DNA from: Acanthaster planci | Lineage: Eukaryota > Echinodermata > Asteroidea > Valvatida > Acanthasteridae | Assembly: GCF_001949145.1 (NCBI RefSeq) | Contig: NW_019091362.1 | Span: 10,047,972-10,111,971 of the forward strand | Reading direction: 5' to 3' | Length of the DNA: 64,000 nucleotides | In this document: piece by piece, positions 1 to 12,453 of the stretch | How the letters are laid out: each line of letters begins with the position of its first letter | Numbering within the stretch: position 1 is the first letter of the stretch | Position numbers and translations under genes: made by a program | The notes under the pieces: generated by a model | The model's database searches: none | Told to the model about the DNA's origin: nothing | Seen by the model: only the letters and a program-made list of their open reading frames with translations

Positions 1-18
1 CTTTATTGTATGTTTCAG

Positions 19-132
19 TATCACCTCTCTGCTGCTGACTTTGAGAAGGTCTTCAAGATGAAATTTCCGGACTACGTCAAGCTGCCAGGGTGGAAAAGAA
101 ACAAATTGCGAAAGGACAACGGGCTGTTTTAA
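19..132 (+). CDS. Villin-family protein, last exon (C-terminal headpiece), partial
   Basis: The window opens in an intron whose acceptor (tgtttcag, ending at 18) is followed by 37 codons and TAA (130-132). The peptide begins YHLSAADFEKVF, contains LPGWKRNKLRK and ends DNGLF. This is the pattern of the villin headpiece (LSxxDF, then LPxWKQxxLKKExGLF at the extreme C terminus), an F-actin-binding module with a hydrophobic cap Trp and basic residues near the end; both are present. Villin, advillin and villin-like proteins end in just this way, with the headpiece behind six gelsolin repeats that would lie to the left of this window. Other headpiece proteins (dematin, supervillin, ABLIM) are alternatives. 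The neighbouring CTDSP gene favours the villin/advillin/VILL group, whose vertebrate members are linked to CTDSP genes. The family is secure; the exact orthologue is not provable from one exon. Confidence 0.85.
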   Translation, partial: YHLSAADFEKVFKMKFPDYVKLPGWKRNKLRKDNGLF

Positions 133-3100
133 AAGAAATGCTCACCAGAGTCACAAGGGAAGAAAAGAATTAGAGCAAATAGCGATAGTGAGTCGTCGAT
201 CTGATCATTATCCAGCACCGAGGTGGTAGTCAAATCCTCAAAGAGCTAGGAATTCTCTGAAGGAGTAGCTTTAAACTGTTTTTGTTCATATTGGAGGGTT
301 TGGTGCCAATTAACAGTAGTTGTGTTGAATATTCCTCAAATGATGGTTCATTGAGGGTTTGTGTAGCATTTGGTTTTAAACAAAGAACTGGTGAGCACCA
401 GTGAGTGTATTTTGCATCAATTGATTATTTAAAAAAAATCGCTACATGGCTATAACTCACAGATATGTTATTTGATAACATTGTGAGGGGAATATTTTTT
501 TACCCCCAAAGCTGCAGGAGTCTGAATGATTTTGTTTCTTAGGGGATTTAAATTTATGCTTTTTTCTTTTAAATCTTTGACTTGCGCGTTTATTATGTTA
601 AAATTTGATGACAGGCTCTTTGAGGATGAAAATATCATAAAAGCAGGAAAAAGTTATTTTTAATGTGATGCGTTATTGAAACCATTGGAGCTGTTTATTT
701 CTGCCAGTTTTGGATCATGTTGTTTTTCAAGTTCTTTCTTTCGAGGTGCATGGTGGAAATAACCATGAATGTATGTGCATGACAAGTTTTGTGGAAATTT
801 AAGAAATGGCTCAGGTATGAGAAAAAGACAAAATGTTTGCTGTAGAGGCCAGAAGTTAGTTTAGAATGAAGTATGTGCAGTCGTTTTTGACTTTGAAAGT
901 TTATGGCCCGGCTGGAGTTTGTGTTCAGTCTGGTGCCTGTCCACATGGTTTGCCTAGCTTCAGAAAGTTGAAGTCGGGGAACCGGACTTGGACACAACGT
1001 CGTGGCCTCATCTGGACTCGTGCATTTCAGTCAACGGCTACGGCTCATTACTGCGTAGTGTGCATGGCAGGAAAAAAAGCTGACAGCCAAGAAATACCCA
1101 ATTCAGACACAACCCTTAGGCAAGAAGTGTCTGGCTGGCAATGTTTTTCAAAAAGGAAGGCTGATTCCCTTTTTTTCTTTTGCTCAGTGAATTTTGGCAC
1201 ATGGGCAATTTCTGAAAATGCAAGGTGTGTCATGTTGTAGATTGTATAATTTTAACATTTGAAGTGCTGATACAACTTGTTTGTGAGCATAGTAGAGAAT
1301 GTCTTCGTCCCTTCCAAGAGTGAAGGGATATTTAGTGACCCTTCTAGTACATTTTGTGCTTTCTAAAATTCCTTTCATTTGCGGTTATAAAAGACAAATT
1401 CAGATTACTCATAAGGGATGCGACAAAACTGTGGAAATTCCCACACTGTCTTTCACAGCGTTGCATCCTTTTGTGTCTTTCTCACCAATCCATTCCCTGA
1501 TGCTCAGATGCTGTTTGTTAGCCTGAGCGGTTTCCCCGTAGAGCTGGCCATCTGTCAGTTATACTGTCTGATATGGAATGTTTGAAGGCACGGCTTCAAA
1601 GCTGCAGGTTGCAAAACTGCAGAAAGTATCACCCCCTCACACACACGTTGAAATATTTGAGAACGACTGATGTGGGGCCTTTGTACCCATGAACAATTTT
1701 GTATTGCTGGTTATAAGCTTGAACCACTGCACGAATGTGGAGTCTGCATCATGGGTGTTAAATAGTGAAGTGCCTTTTGTACACGATTATTTTAGAGATA
1801 TTGAGACTAAGTATATTTCACCCATGCATTTTGGCACAGCTGGTAACATGTAGGCAAACAAGGTGATTGCATTGCTTGAAATTTATGGTTTCAAGGTTTG
1901 GGGATATTTGGTTTTGGACTTATATTTTGAAATCAGCAGTCTATTTATCACAAGATATTGTTTGATAGATGAAATACTATAGCAATATAATGGCAATTTG
2001 ATAGCTTATTAGAAAGAATAGATAGATATTGAAATTGCTTATAACATATATTATATAAAATGCAGATTTGACAACTATTTTTAGCATCAAAGGCGCGCCT
2101 ACACTTGTTGCCTTGGATTTCACAATATTGAATTTTCAGAATAAGCGCCAGATTTTACTGAGAATCTATATGCTGCATGCTGCAGCTGTTTAATCACATG
2201 TATCATAGAAATTATCAGATTTACGCAGATTTTCGATCATGGTTAGTATTGTTCGGGGATGACCTTTTTTTTCAACATTTGTAGAAGTGCAAGTCAAAAG
2301 TTGATGCTGTAAAAACACATTGTACTTAGTTGTAATTTTCACATGGGCTGATTTCTCTTTACATCCGAGTACACTCACTGATGTTTCACATGACATAGTA
2401 ATATGTTTGAGTGAACTGCTACTCTCTAATATACAAATTCAAGGCCCGATGCCGGAAAAGTGAAACGTGAAATTTCAAAGGTTATCATGGAAATGACAAA
2501 TTTTTAAATTCCATGGAGAGAAATTGTACAAAAGGTGGAAACTTGTAACTGCTATGTTTTTCCCCATATTCAGAGTAATATTGAAGCTCGGCGGGCATTA
2601 GAATGAGTCCGTTATTCTGCTTTTGGATTCCCCTGTGCAAATTTCATGGTGAATGGTCATTGCCATGTACTTCATTCGTGTCCTAATTTCAGTTACAGTT
2701 CTGTTGGAATTTCAAAGTGAAACTTGGGAAAACCTGTCATTTTTTCCCAATTTAGATTTGTGATATTTCAGGTCACTCAAGTAACTTTCTTTTTTTTGGA
2801 GGAAGTGTGGATTAGTTTTGTTTGTATATTTTGTGCGTGGTTTTTTAATTTGTAATTATTTTTGTGAGTCACAGTTTTGCCTAATGCCATGGCAAAATGC
2901 GTGTGGGACCTCGCCGATTCTAAAAATAAGTGGTCATCTTGATATTTTTGAAGTCCTCTTGTCAGAAGCGAGCCTTTGATCACAGAACATGGATCTGATT
3001 GTTTGGCTGATGCATAATGGCCAATTGATTTCAAAAATTTGGGGCAAGTTCACTCACATCTGTTTGTGTTGATTTTTGATTTTGTACCCATTCAAAGTGT

Positions 3101-3870
3101 CTGTTTTGGTCTTGAAGTTTTCCTACAAATTTTTCCTATGTAGTCACTTGCATGCCTGGTTTTGCATTGCTTGGTATTTCACGCCAAAGCCAGTCACCCT
3201 TTAGTTGTACATATAGCTTTGTACACACAGTGCAGCCAGAGGTTTTTAGTGACCTCTCAGATAAATAGTGATTGCTATTTCTCAAATACCTCAATTAGGA
3301 AAGATACGTTCTAGTTCTGTTCCATTAGTCAAAACCGTTTGCTGCAAAATGCAAAAACTCCTGATTTTTCTTACATCTCAGCACCTGTGCCTTCTTCACA
3401 ACACATTCCTTCGTAGAACATTTGTAGCTGGATGGAATATGTGAAAGCTGCCTTACACGAATTCTCACCTGATTCGTCTTAAATACAGTTCATATTTGAC
3501 AGAAACTTTCGGTGGTGCAAGTTTTTGTCATGGTTGTAATGCCAATGCACTTGATCATAAGCAGTGGTACAAAAGAAATACAATGTATTGCTGTAGCAGT
3601 ATGAGATACCTGCAGGGGGATAGTGTAGTGCTTTGCATGTGTTTGGTTTACGTAGAAGCCTATTAGTTTGTGCCTTGAGACAGAAATAAACTTTTTTGAA
3701 ACATGCTGATTATAAACAGAGCCATCATGGTGGTGCGCTTTGAATTTTTTTTTTGCTTCAACGTGGCCTAGGCACTTGCTTGGGGAGTTCTGCATTATAC
3801 ATGTATTTAGTTTGTAATCATAAATGTTATTAGGCAATTCCATAGTTGGATTTTCACGAATGTTAAAGGG
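133..3870 (+). other. Probable villin 3' UTR and downstream flank
   Basis: I see no coding exon in this A+T-rich stretch. The first AATAAA hexamers downstream of the villin stop are at about 3685-3690 and 3917-3922, so a 3' UTR of up to about 3.6 kb is possible, though a non-canonical nearer signal could be used. Open frames here lack recognisable domains and flanking splice sites. Confidence 0.35.
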
Positions 3871-4527
3871 TTACAGAAATAGAAAACATTTCGTTCACGT
3901 AAAGTATTTCAAAATAATAAATATGGAACTGTTTCAAAAACACCATAATTTAATATTTACCCTATTAATTGTGAAGCCAAAGTAAGTAAAAAATTCCTGC
4001 ATTTTCCCTTGCATCGTTCTAGCAATGATATCATCCAATCAGCCTGGGAGTGCGGTCATTGCCAGAACGATGCACATTGTCCATGTACGTAGCACACAGT
4101 ACATGAAGTATCACACGCGATTGACCACGTTGTGTTTCATGTAGCTTGGCCAACGGGCAAACACTGTTTAAGTTCAAGAAATAAACGGTAAGATTGTGTC
4201 TTAATTTCTATCTTGAACTGAGACAAGGTTTGCCGGTTGGCCAAGCTACATCACACACAAAGTGGTCTGTTGCGTGCGATGCTGCATGTACTGTGCACTA
4301 TGTACATGTACACTGTACGTGTATCGTTCTGGCGATGACATCCAATCAGCCTGGGAGCGCAAATGGCCAAAAGGGGATTTTTGTGGGCAGGGAAACGCAG
4401 GAACTTTTTAGTTATTTTGGCTTCACAATTAATGGGGTAAACATTAAATTTATGATGTTTTTGAAACAGTTACGTATTTGTTATTTTGAAATACTTCACG
4501 TAAACTAAATGTTTTCTATTTCTGTAA
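3871..4527. repeat. 657-bp foldback element (near-perfect palindrome)
   Basis: The segment starting ttacagaaatagaaaacatt (3871) is repeated in inverse orientation ending at 4527. The two arms of about 310 bp can be followed base by base through shared blocks: attaattgtgaagccaaa, cgttctgg/agc, atccaatcagcctgggag and tgtagcttggccaac. They meet around 4190-4205 with almost no loop. Scattered substitutions and a few small indels separate the arms. No transposase is present, so this is a non-autonomous foldback element or MITE just downstream of villin. If transcribed it would form a very long double-stranded RNA. Confidence 0.85.
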
Positions 4528-5781
4528 TTCATTTTTGACATACCAGAGGTAGCTGTTTGGTCGAGACTACTTTTTGGTAATTTCAGCATCTATTTTTTCT
4601 CCAATATTGTAACAATGCATGAATGGGGAAACACCATCACTCGGAAGAAAAAGTAACAAGCCAAACCATGTGCAATTTGATTTTGGATTCAAACTCTTAT
4701 TCAAATGCATCCCTTGATTTGGATTTTAAGTGTATGAACAAATACAAGCTTCACTTAAATTCCACCAACAAATCCAGCTATTATACAAAACTGGTTTGTG
4801 ATACAATTGCCTATTTTAATACTAGGTTCAGAAGATGCCATTTTGGAAGTTACATTTCTTGTCCTTGTTTTGCAAGTTGCAGAATCCTAAAAGTCAAACG
4901 CGTGAACTCCACCGGTTGGGATAGAAAACTCAAGTAATTTCAGTGGGAGATGAATGAATCCCACTCTTTTCAATACTTTGCGCAAACAAGGAAGATTAGA
5001 ATAACCGGCAGTGACAACAAAAGCATTAAACATCTCCATACAATGTACCGTAACATGCACTGGTTCAATTTTGTTCCCTTCAAAATTCCTGGGAATTTGG
5101 AGGTTAAGAAAACACTGGGAACATGCACTGAAACGGATGAAATCTCGTTTCATTTCACATGCAAAAAAAAAAAAAAAAAAAACCAATCCACAGGAAGTAT
5201 TCAACGGGAAAAAGTTACTCAACTTGCGAGCCCTAGAAGTAAAATTCCAAGAGAAGTAACTTCCATGGTACGGGTACCCATAAGTCTACTACAAAACATT
5301 TCAAGGTAAATCTAATTTTACATGTCTCTCATTACATTTTTCTCAATTTCTGTGGAAGTGTACAGGTTACAAAAAACGTCCAACAAACATGAGGAGAACG
5401 CAATCCACCCAAGAAAGTAAAACAGAGTTTTGCTATTTGGTATATATATACACGAGTTTTACTGGTAAATTTTTTTTTCTTCCCCCATTTTTTTTTGTCC
5501 AAAATTTATTAGAAAATACTATACACACTGAACCCAAATTAACTCAGAACATCCTCAGGGTTAAACATTATTGCCTCTACATAAAAATATATATGTTGTG
5601 TTAATTCACGTTTTACTGTACAGTTTGATTAATGGAGAGAAGAAAAAAAACCCAAAAAGTCTCGTGCATAAAAATTCACAAGTGGGAAATGCAATGCAGA
5701 ACACTTTTAAAACTCAGATGACTAAAATTGCAAGTAGTGTTTGGCTGTATGGGGTTGCACGGTAGGTACAGAATAACAATT

Positions 5782-5963
5782 TTCAATACAGGCGATTCAC
5801 AATAGTGCGCTTCCAAGAGTTTGCAATGCATTGGCCAATCACAATGCGCGAAATTTGTTGACCCAATGCGCATTTGGAAAGGGTCGACAAATTTCACGCA
5901 TTATGGTTGGCCAACGCGTTGCAAACTCTTGGTGGCGCACTATTGTGAATCGCCCGTATGGAA
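5782..5963. repeat. Short foldback element, ~80-bp arms
   Basis: The left arm runs through gcgattcacaatagtgcgc, aagagtttgcaa and ttggccaa to gaaatttgttgaccc. The right arm is its inverse (gggtcgacaaatttc to gcgcactattgtgaatcgc). The spacer is only about 15 bases (around aatgcgcatttggaa). Arms differ at a handful of positions. No coding capacity; MITE-like. Confidence 0.8.
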
Positions 5964-6059
5964 TTTCTTTGTAGTTTGTACAAGTGCTGCAATTTGTTTC
6001 AATTCAAGTTTTCAATTCACTGAAACAATGTGAAATGTAACAAAGATGAACAAAGAAAT

Positions 6060-6130
6060 TGACTGAAGCAGGATTTGAACCCTGCGACCCCTGGAATACT
6101 GTACAACTCAGCTATCCAGCCTTATATTGG
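6060..6130 (-). repeat. tRNA-derived SINE head (A and B boxes)
   Basis: On the minus strand the segment reads GGCTGGATAGCTGAGTTGTA, then a B-box GGTTCAAATCC with flanking paired bases (GCAGG...CCTGC). This spacing fits an RNA polymerase III internal promoter. The acceptor and anticodon stems do not pair well, so it is a tRNA-like repeat rather than a working tRNA. Minus-strand sequence after the B box (CTTTGTTCATCTTTGTTACA) could be the SINE body or tail. Confidence 0.45.
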
Positions 6131-7811
6131 TGGCTCTTTTCATGTCGATATCTTTGTTCGGGGGCACTATGTAACACTACAGAATCAATCAGCTTACACA
6201 CTACAGAGGTCAATTCTCCGTTTGCTAAATCTGTACCAGTTTCCACATAAAAATCATAATTCAAAGAGTCACTATATCTGTTAGGGCAGTGACAAGAAAC
6301 AACCCTAATTTTTTTTTTCATAAATATTTGAAGTGCTCCCACTCTGATCACAAGATCACAATGTGAGCTAATGCCAAACCAACCAAATTTTGCAAACACA
6401 TGGGCAACCAGCCATGTGCACCCTCACCGTAGATTTATACCTGATAAATCTGCATCAGGTCAGCTGAAGAAGCCCTGTGGAGTTTGGCCCAGGCCTCTTC
6501 TGATTAAGGATCTTCTCAATTTTGTCCAGTAACGTAAGAAAATACACAATAGTTTTTCACGACATGCCTCTGCGTAACATGTCAGACCACGGTTTCTTGG
6601 GATCAGACAAATCTGGAGCCTCTTGAGAACTCCGAAGAGCAAAAATGAAACCAAATTGACAACAAAGTCAGACAATAAAACTGACCTCAAGTGTGACGAT
6701 GCGAGGTCAGTACACCAGTAGTTTAACCAACATTGTCAACACAGGAATTCAGTAAATAAAAGAATCCAACCCAAGGTCCAACGGGAAGGTTGTTGGCATA
6801 ACCTTCGGGTTCAATCTTCATTTCTCTTAGCTTTCCATGGAGTCTTTCTTCGTACAACCTTACGAATCACAAAGGCCAACATGCAAAGCTAAAGTCCTTA
6901 TTTTCAAAACGTCAGAGCATCTGTTCAACTCTCGTGACATTCTGTTAGTATGAATCATTGTAAAATGTACAATTTTAGTTTCACAGGCAAAAAGTACCAA
7001 ATTTGCTGAAGACTAAGGCCATGTCCTAAACGGGCTTCCAGAGCTATGGCTAGGTCTATTCTCCACACATTTCCAATGGACGTAGACGTAGCTCTAGACA
7101 ACAGATTCGGATGCAGCCTAAAACAGAAAACCCTTATTTTTATATGTGCACCCTTAACCTAATGGATACTTTCCCCAGAAAAAAAAAAGAAATGCACAGA
7201 CATACCGGAGCATGATACTACTTCAATATCTAAGCCCAAGCTGTACTTAAACCAACTGTTTATGCTGTTGTCCTAGACTAACTTGATTACAGATAGGCAC
7301 AGCAAAGTATACTGGTACGTCCTCATATACATGTAAATGAAATGGGCACACAATCTGCAGACAGGGCATTTTTCATTGTTTTAAAATTGGAAGTTGTTGC
7401 TGATGTAATAAAAAGAAATGAAATGACTAGAATGAACAACAGACAAGTGCATCTTGAGAGCGTTTTGCATTCTGTTCCAATTGTGGTGCAGAAACTCTAC
7501 TGATTTTGTGGTCCAATTTTCAAACGAGCACTTTCGAAAACTTCCCCAAATGCAGGCTCTCTGACCATGAATAAGGAAGTCATTACCTTTGCTGATCATT
7601 AATAACATGACTGAAACTGCAACTGCCAATGCAACTGCCGAAGTTTAAGAGGTTTTAAGCTATGTAATGTAAATAATGGCGTATTACTTAAACGAAAAAT
7701 TCATACAATATGGTGAACATTTGGGACAATATGACACATGATTGAAATCAAATTTGTCAAGGAGTATCAAACAAGGGCATCAGGTGTAACTCGTTTGCTG
7801 TTTTGCACAGG

Positions 7812-8000
7812 GGTCATACTATAAATTTGGCGTCCCAGGTGTGACATATTTTTCTGTCCCCTGTGTAATTCGACGAGGGATACACTGACAATGATTTCAA
7901 GCTATCTTTTTTTGGCAGGTAATTTGTGTTACCTCATAAATCATGTGTCAGATGTAACGGGGACGGGAAGAAATTGGATCCCAAATTTATAGAATGACCA
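7812..8000. repeat. Terminal-inverted-repeat element, family A copy 1
   Basis: The ends are inverted copies: ggtcatactataaatttgg at the left and ccaaatttatagaatgacca at the right. Further inward the arms continue with gtccc/ggggac and a shared cagatgtaacggggac block. The element is 189 bp and non-coding. A diverged relative lies at 20463-20715 inside the CTDSP gene. Confidence 0.7.
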
Positions 8001-11000
8001 ACTGGTGTGTTGCCACATAGTCGATTTCACCTTGAGGGGGTTGACACAGCTTTTTGTTAATGGAATCAATTTGTTACAACAGGTGTTTAACATCTATCCC
8101 GCTTTGTTAATCCACAAATGAGAACTCCGACAGAAATGATTTTTCCCCGTGTAGACACTGCTGTTGTGTTTCTACCTTCTGGTAAGATGCTCACTTGATT
8201 TTGGTTTATAAGATATTCTTCAGTGCCTTTAAAATATTTTTCGGAAGGAGTAGCAGGATTAAAGACACGTCTTTTACAGAAGTACATGCATGTCATAAAT
8301 GTGATTTCACTGTGATGCTTATTAGATTGAAACCAAAAAAAAAATGTCGTACACAAGCATTAAAGAAAAATGCAACTGAGTATGAAGGTAAGCGTGATTA
8401 CAATAAACGGCAGATTACGGAAATTGGATAAGTAAGGATACTTTCAAACAAAATTTTTTAAAAAGAGAAATTTACACAACTGAACAAATTTAAGACCACG
8501 TTTTCTTTGGTTCAACATCAATTTAAAAGTATACATGATGGAATATGAAAAAATGAGGGAGCATGGCCGAGAAGAATTCTTTTCTCGTTACTGATCAATT
8601 GGTTAACTTATTCCATCAAGTTTCTTGGAAGATTGAGGTCGAAGGGCTAAAAAAGGTTCCTGTTAAGAATATGGCAATAACTAATTTACCTTTGTTTATG
8701 GTACACTTTCACGTTAATATACTGGGCTAAATTATATGTGTGTACTTTGTCATACATGCATTAAGATTTATAGGTGACTGGTGCTGTATGTACTTGGCTC
8801 TAGGTCTGTTCTCTACTTCTGGATATTTAGTAAAGAAAAGAAATTATATTACAGAAACTTGCTACTCACGCAGATTCAATAAAGGATGTTTCACAAATAT
8901 GATAAATACAATTTTGGTAATAAAAAGGTATTTTCTGGTAAAATGTCAACTTTTTTGGAAAGGAATCTTTCAGTTCTCTCATCAGGGGACAAACAGGAAA
9001 GCCCGGAAGTTCAGAAATTCCATAGCTCTAGGTACAGTGCTGTAATGGGACTGCTGATATTTACAGAGCTACTTGTTTCTGTGTACTCATTGATGCAAGT
9101 CTAAATTCCTAGCAACTCAAACTCCAATCCCATATGGCTCACTGACTCGACTCGAGTCGTTGCAACTGAATGACTTGACTCTCTCTTTGGAAGACAGGAC
9201 TTGAATTGAAACCCGACAACATTCCAGTCAAAACAGCATTGTTGTGTACAAATATTTCTGTAAATGAACCATCAGTTTTGTTCTGTTGAAGGGATCTTTT
9301 AAGTCACTTAATTACACAGGGCACCTCTTGACAGATCTAGTGAGAAATACTCTATCAAGTGAGGGCAGCCATTGTTTCTGACTACAGAGTATGTTGCCAA
9401 TAGACTAAAGGCCTTCTTTGCTACAGGAATTAGAACTATTCTGATTTCAAGTCCTTTTGGTTGGAGACAACATTCCAGCAACAGAATTGACAAAACTGAC
9501 TACAACCCCCTTTACATTCCTACAGTCTGTAGTTTTTCTAGAGGTTGGTATTTTCCCCATTTCTGTCCTTTTCTGATGAGAGTTCTGATCGAGTAGGTTT
9601 AAGCAAACCAAATTTCTATACTAGTTATGCCTATGTTCATTATTAGTCCTTAAACACAATCCACAGGGAAAATACATTTATGTCATCGAACAGCGTCCTA
9701 TGGGGTACTCAACACCAAACCGAACAATGCTACTTCTGTGGTCTCACTCTCTGATAAAAAAAATCATTCACAGGTTTCTGAAGACAAAAATCCCACAACA
9801 ATCAACAATAAACTGCTATTAATAATTTCTCCCCCGTGTTATTTTTTTTTTTTCGTATTTTTCTTTCTCATAGAAAAATCAGTAGGAAAAATAATTTTTA
9901 TGGTTTTTCTGCAGAACAGGCCACACCAATTTACATTCATATATATGTATATATACTTTTTTCATATGTACAAACTACATCAAGTGCAAATGTGTTTTCT
10001 AGACTAAAATCAAGCATCCAGCAACCTTGTCTTGATGAGACTTGGACGAGACTTGCTTTTTGGGGGGGTAATCTGGTACCAAAGCTGTTATTTTTCCGAA
10101 CTTAACTCATGCCAAGACTCCCAAATCCCACCGAGCTCAGCTCTGACTTCTACTGGGCCGTACGTCCAAATTGACTGGCTGGGACCTGGGAGTAATGGAC
10201 ACGTCCAGGGGAGCGGCTGTAGAACTCCGCTAGCCAGTGGCTCCCTCGTGGGCACACGTTACTTCAGTCTACAGCTGCCAATGTTTTTGACACGGCCTTA
10301 AGCCACGTCCAAAATACTTGGCTGCGGCTTGAAATTATACACGATACAATGGTACTGGCTATAGTCACTTCCTATAGAGTCTCATATCATTTCAAGCCAA
10401 AGCTGAGTAATTCGGACCGTCTTTACTCTCTGATCAGTCTAAAACACAAATACAAGCACTGACCCGCATCTCCATGAGCATGGACTCGTCATGCCCTGGA
10501 TTACCTTTTGTAAGGAGAAGTTCACAAAAGTGAAAGCTGCAGATGATCGCAAAGTTCAACGCCAAGAGCAAAATCCACAGCAGAAAACGTATTGTTAAAA
10601 AAAACAATACCAATAACAATTGAACACGTTTCATAAAATGCCTCATTAAAAAAAATTGTAACTCATGGTTTGATATTTCCGACAGCTGTCTTCAGCCGTA
10701 AATGAATGTAAGGTGAGTGATAAATACCACATCACACTTACAGAAAGTCCCTTCCTGAGCTGTGCCCAATTGATTTTTTTCTTTCCATGAAATAGTTTGG
10801 ACTCTAGTCTTAGCACACATTTTCTCACCCCATGAAAAGAAAGAAAATCCTTCTGCAGTTCATTGCTGCAGACATGAATGACAGATCATCTTTTCATTTT
10901 GTACGGTTCATGTAAATATAAATCTAAATCTCCTCAAAATGTAAACACATGTATGTATCAATTCTCTGGGCTAACAAAACATTACAAAAATCATACAAAA

Positions 11001-12259
11001 TTAAAACTGGTGTGCTGAACTGGGGTTAAATTCATTCGTAATTTTGAAACACACTCCATTTTTAAGTACAAGTCCTCTCCTGTATGTACTTCTCTACTGT
11101 AATATCATCACTATGCTAAATGCATTACCATATACCAATCCCAAAGTACATTACATTCCGATTAAATTTATCCTTTTCATATAATTCAATTAAAAAACTT
11201 TATACAGTATTTTTGGTGGATGACCCCCCTCTCCCACTGAAAACTTGCCTCACATTGTTCAAGAGGATTCCTCAACCACGAACAGACCTTTATAATCAAA
11301 CTCCTGCTTGAGTTATCATGGATATTGGAGAGCACACACTGAAAGTTATGAGCAGTGCCCTGGAGAAACAATCCCACAGAAATTAGCTGGGTTTTTTTTT
11401 CAAGACCGGTGAATACATTTGCAAAAAAAAAAAAAAAAAATAGTCTGCAAGAAAAATAAATTTGTTCTTGCTTTGTGGCATTTCGTGGTATTTGGGGTTT
11501 GCGTCTTTCCCCTTGAATTTCCTTCAAGGACAAAAGTGAAGTTATTTTATGTGACACGGCCCAAAGTGCTACAGGATCTGGATCACCACCTGCTAACACA
11601 TCCTAAAGATGAGCTCTCCGCTAGTGGAAAATATCAATGTTACTCCGGGGGGCGGGGGGGGGGAGCACATTATGTTCAATCACAAACCCACAATTTGATC
11701 ATAGGGTCCTCTGAGTTACATGTACGTCAACTAGCGAGAGGTGCCTGCCCAGCATGACAGAAGCTTGCCCCAACCCACCAGTGCCCCACCAGTGACCCGT
11801 TCCAGTGCCCCGAAAAGGTAAATATTAGTGTCCTCAAACTGTTCTACTTGGCGCCTAGATCCTACTGTCTCGGTGTGGACGTGAATGAATCTAGTGAAAA
11901 AAAGGGAGAGGCCCATTTCACAGTTCCTGATCGGCTACTGCAGGAGACCCAATGTACTGATCTGGGCCAAACTTCCTAGCTACAGCAACACGGAAATCCA
12001 GCAGGGGAGAAAAATAGTCTACTTTAAAATGCGCTTCTTTAAGTAAATCAACTGCCCCATGAAAAAGTCAAGTACACTATCATCTGTGTCACAAGTGATA
12101 ATGAAGGCATATATGCAATGCACGCGAGAGAAAAAAAAAGAGTCAAAGATGCATTCGTAAACAGCATACACAGCAATACGACTATTTCATGTCTGGTAAT
12201 GTTCAGGTTAACCCAGGTGCCTATTCGATCCATATCATTAATACAAAATACTGTTGAGC

Positions 12260-12265
12260 TTTATT
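12260..12265 (-). terminator. Candidate CTDSP poly(A) signal
   Basis: TTTATT on the plus strand is AATAAA on the minus strand, 51 bases past the CTDSP stop codon. It would give a very short 3' UTR. CTDSP genes usually have long UTRs, so later signals may also be used. Confidence 0.35.
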
Positions 12266-12315
12266 TAAAAAAAAAAAACAAGTGAAAATAAAGACTGAAG
12301 CCTACTGACAGGGTG

Positions 12316-12453
12316 CTATGCGACTATATGGTTGTGGTTTTCCTTTCGGAGGATTTTGTAGACGTCGTCCTCTTTGGCTAGACGGTCTAGGAGGGGAAGG
12401 ACATCCAAGAGTTCTTTGTCACTCATGTCATCAAACCACGATGACACAGGAAT
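12316..12453 (-). CDS. CTDSPL: CTDSP exon 8 (stop codon)
   Basis: 138 bases from acceptor CCCTAG, starting [20 protein letters not shown] and ending in NHNHIVA plus TAG (12318-12316). The acidic WFDDMSDxEL stretch is diagnostic for the family; the last eight residues are lineage-specific. Confidence 0.94.
   Translation of the reverse strand: MPVSSWFDDMSDKELLDVLPLLDRLAKEDDVYKILRKENHNHIVA

Larger units (their letters stand above)
4528..12259. other. Intergenic region between villin and CTDSP 3' ends
   Basis: No coding exon recognised on either strand. The stretch contains a foldback at 5782-5963, a tRNA-like SINE head at 6060-6130, a terminal-inverted-repeat element at 7812-8000, and homopolymer tracts such as the A-run at about 5162-5181 and another near 11424. 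The long 3' UTRs of villin (from the left) or CTDSP (from the right) could extend into it. Confidence 0.6.

Noticed and set aside
6060-6130. Functional tRNA gene
   Set aside because: The internal promoter boxes are present but acceptor and anticodon stems do not pair, so it is treated as a SINE head.
7013-7124. Weak inverted repeat around ccagagctatggc / gtagctctag
   Set aside because: Arms agree only in short blocks with many gaps; not distinguishable from chance by eye.
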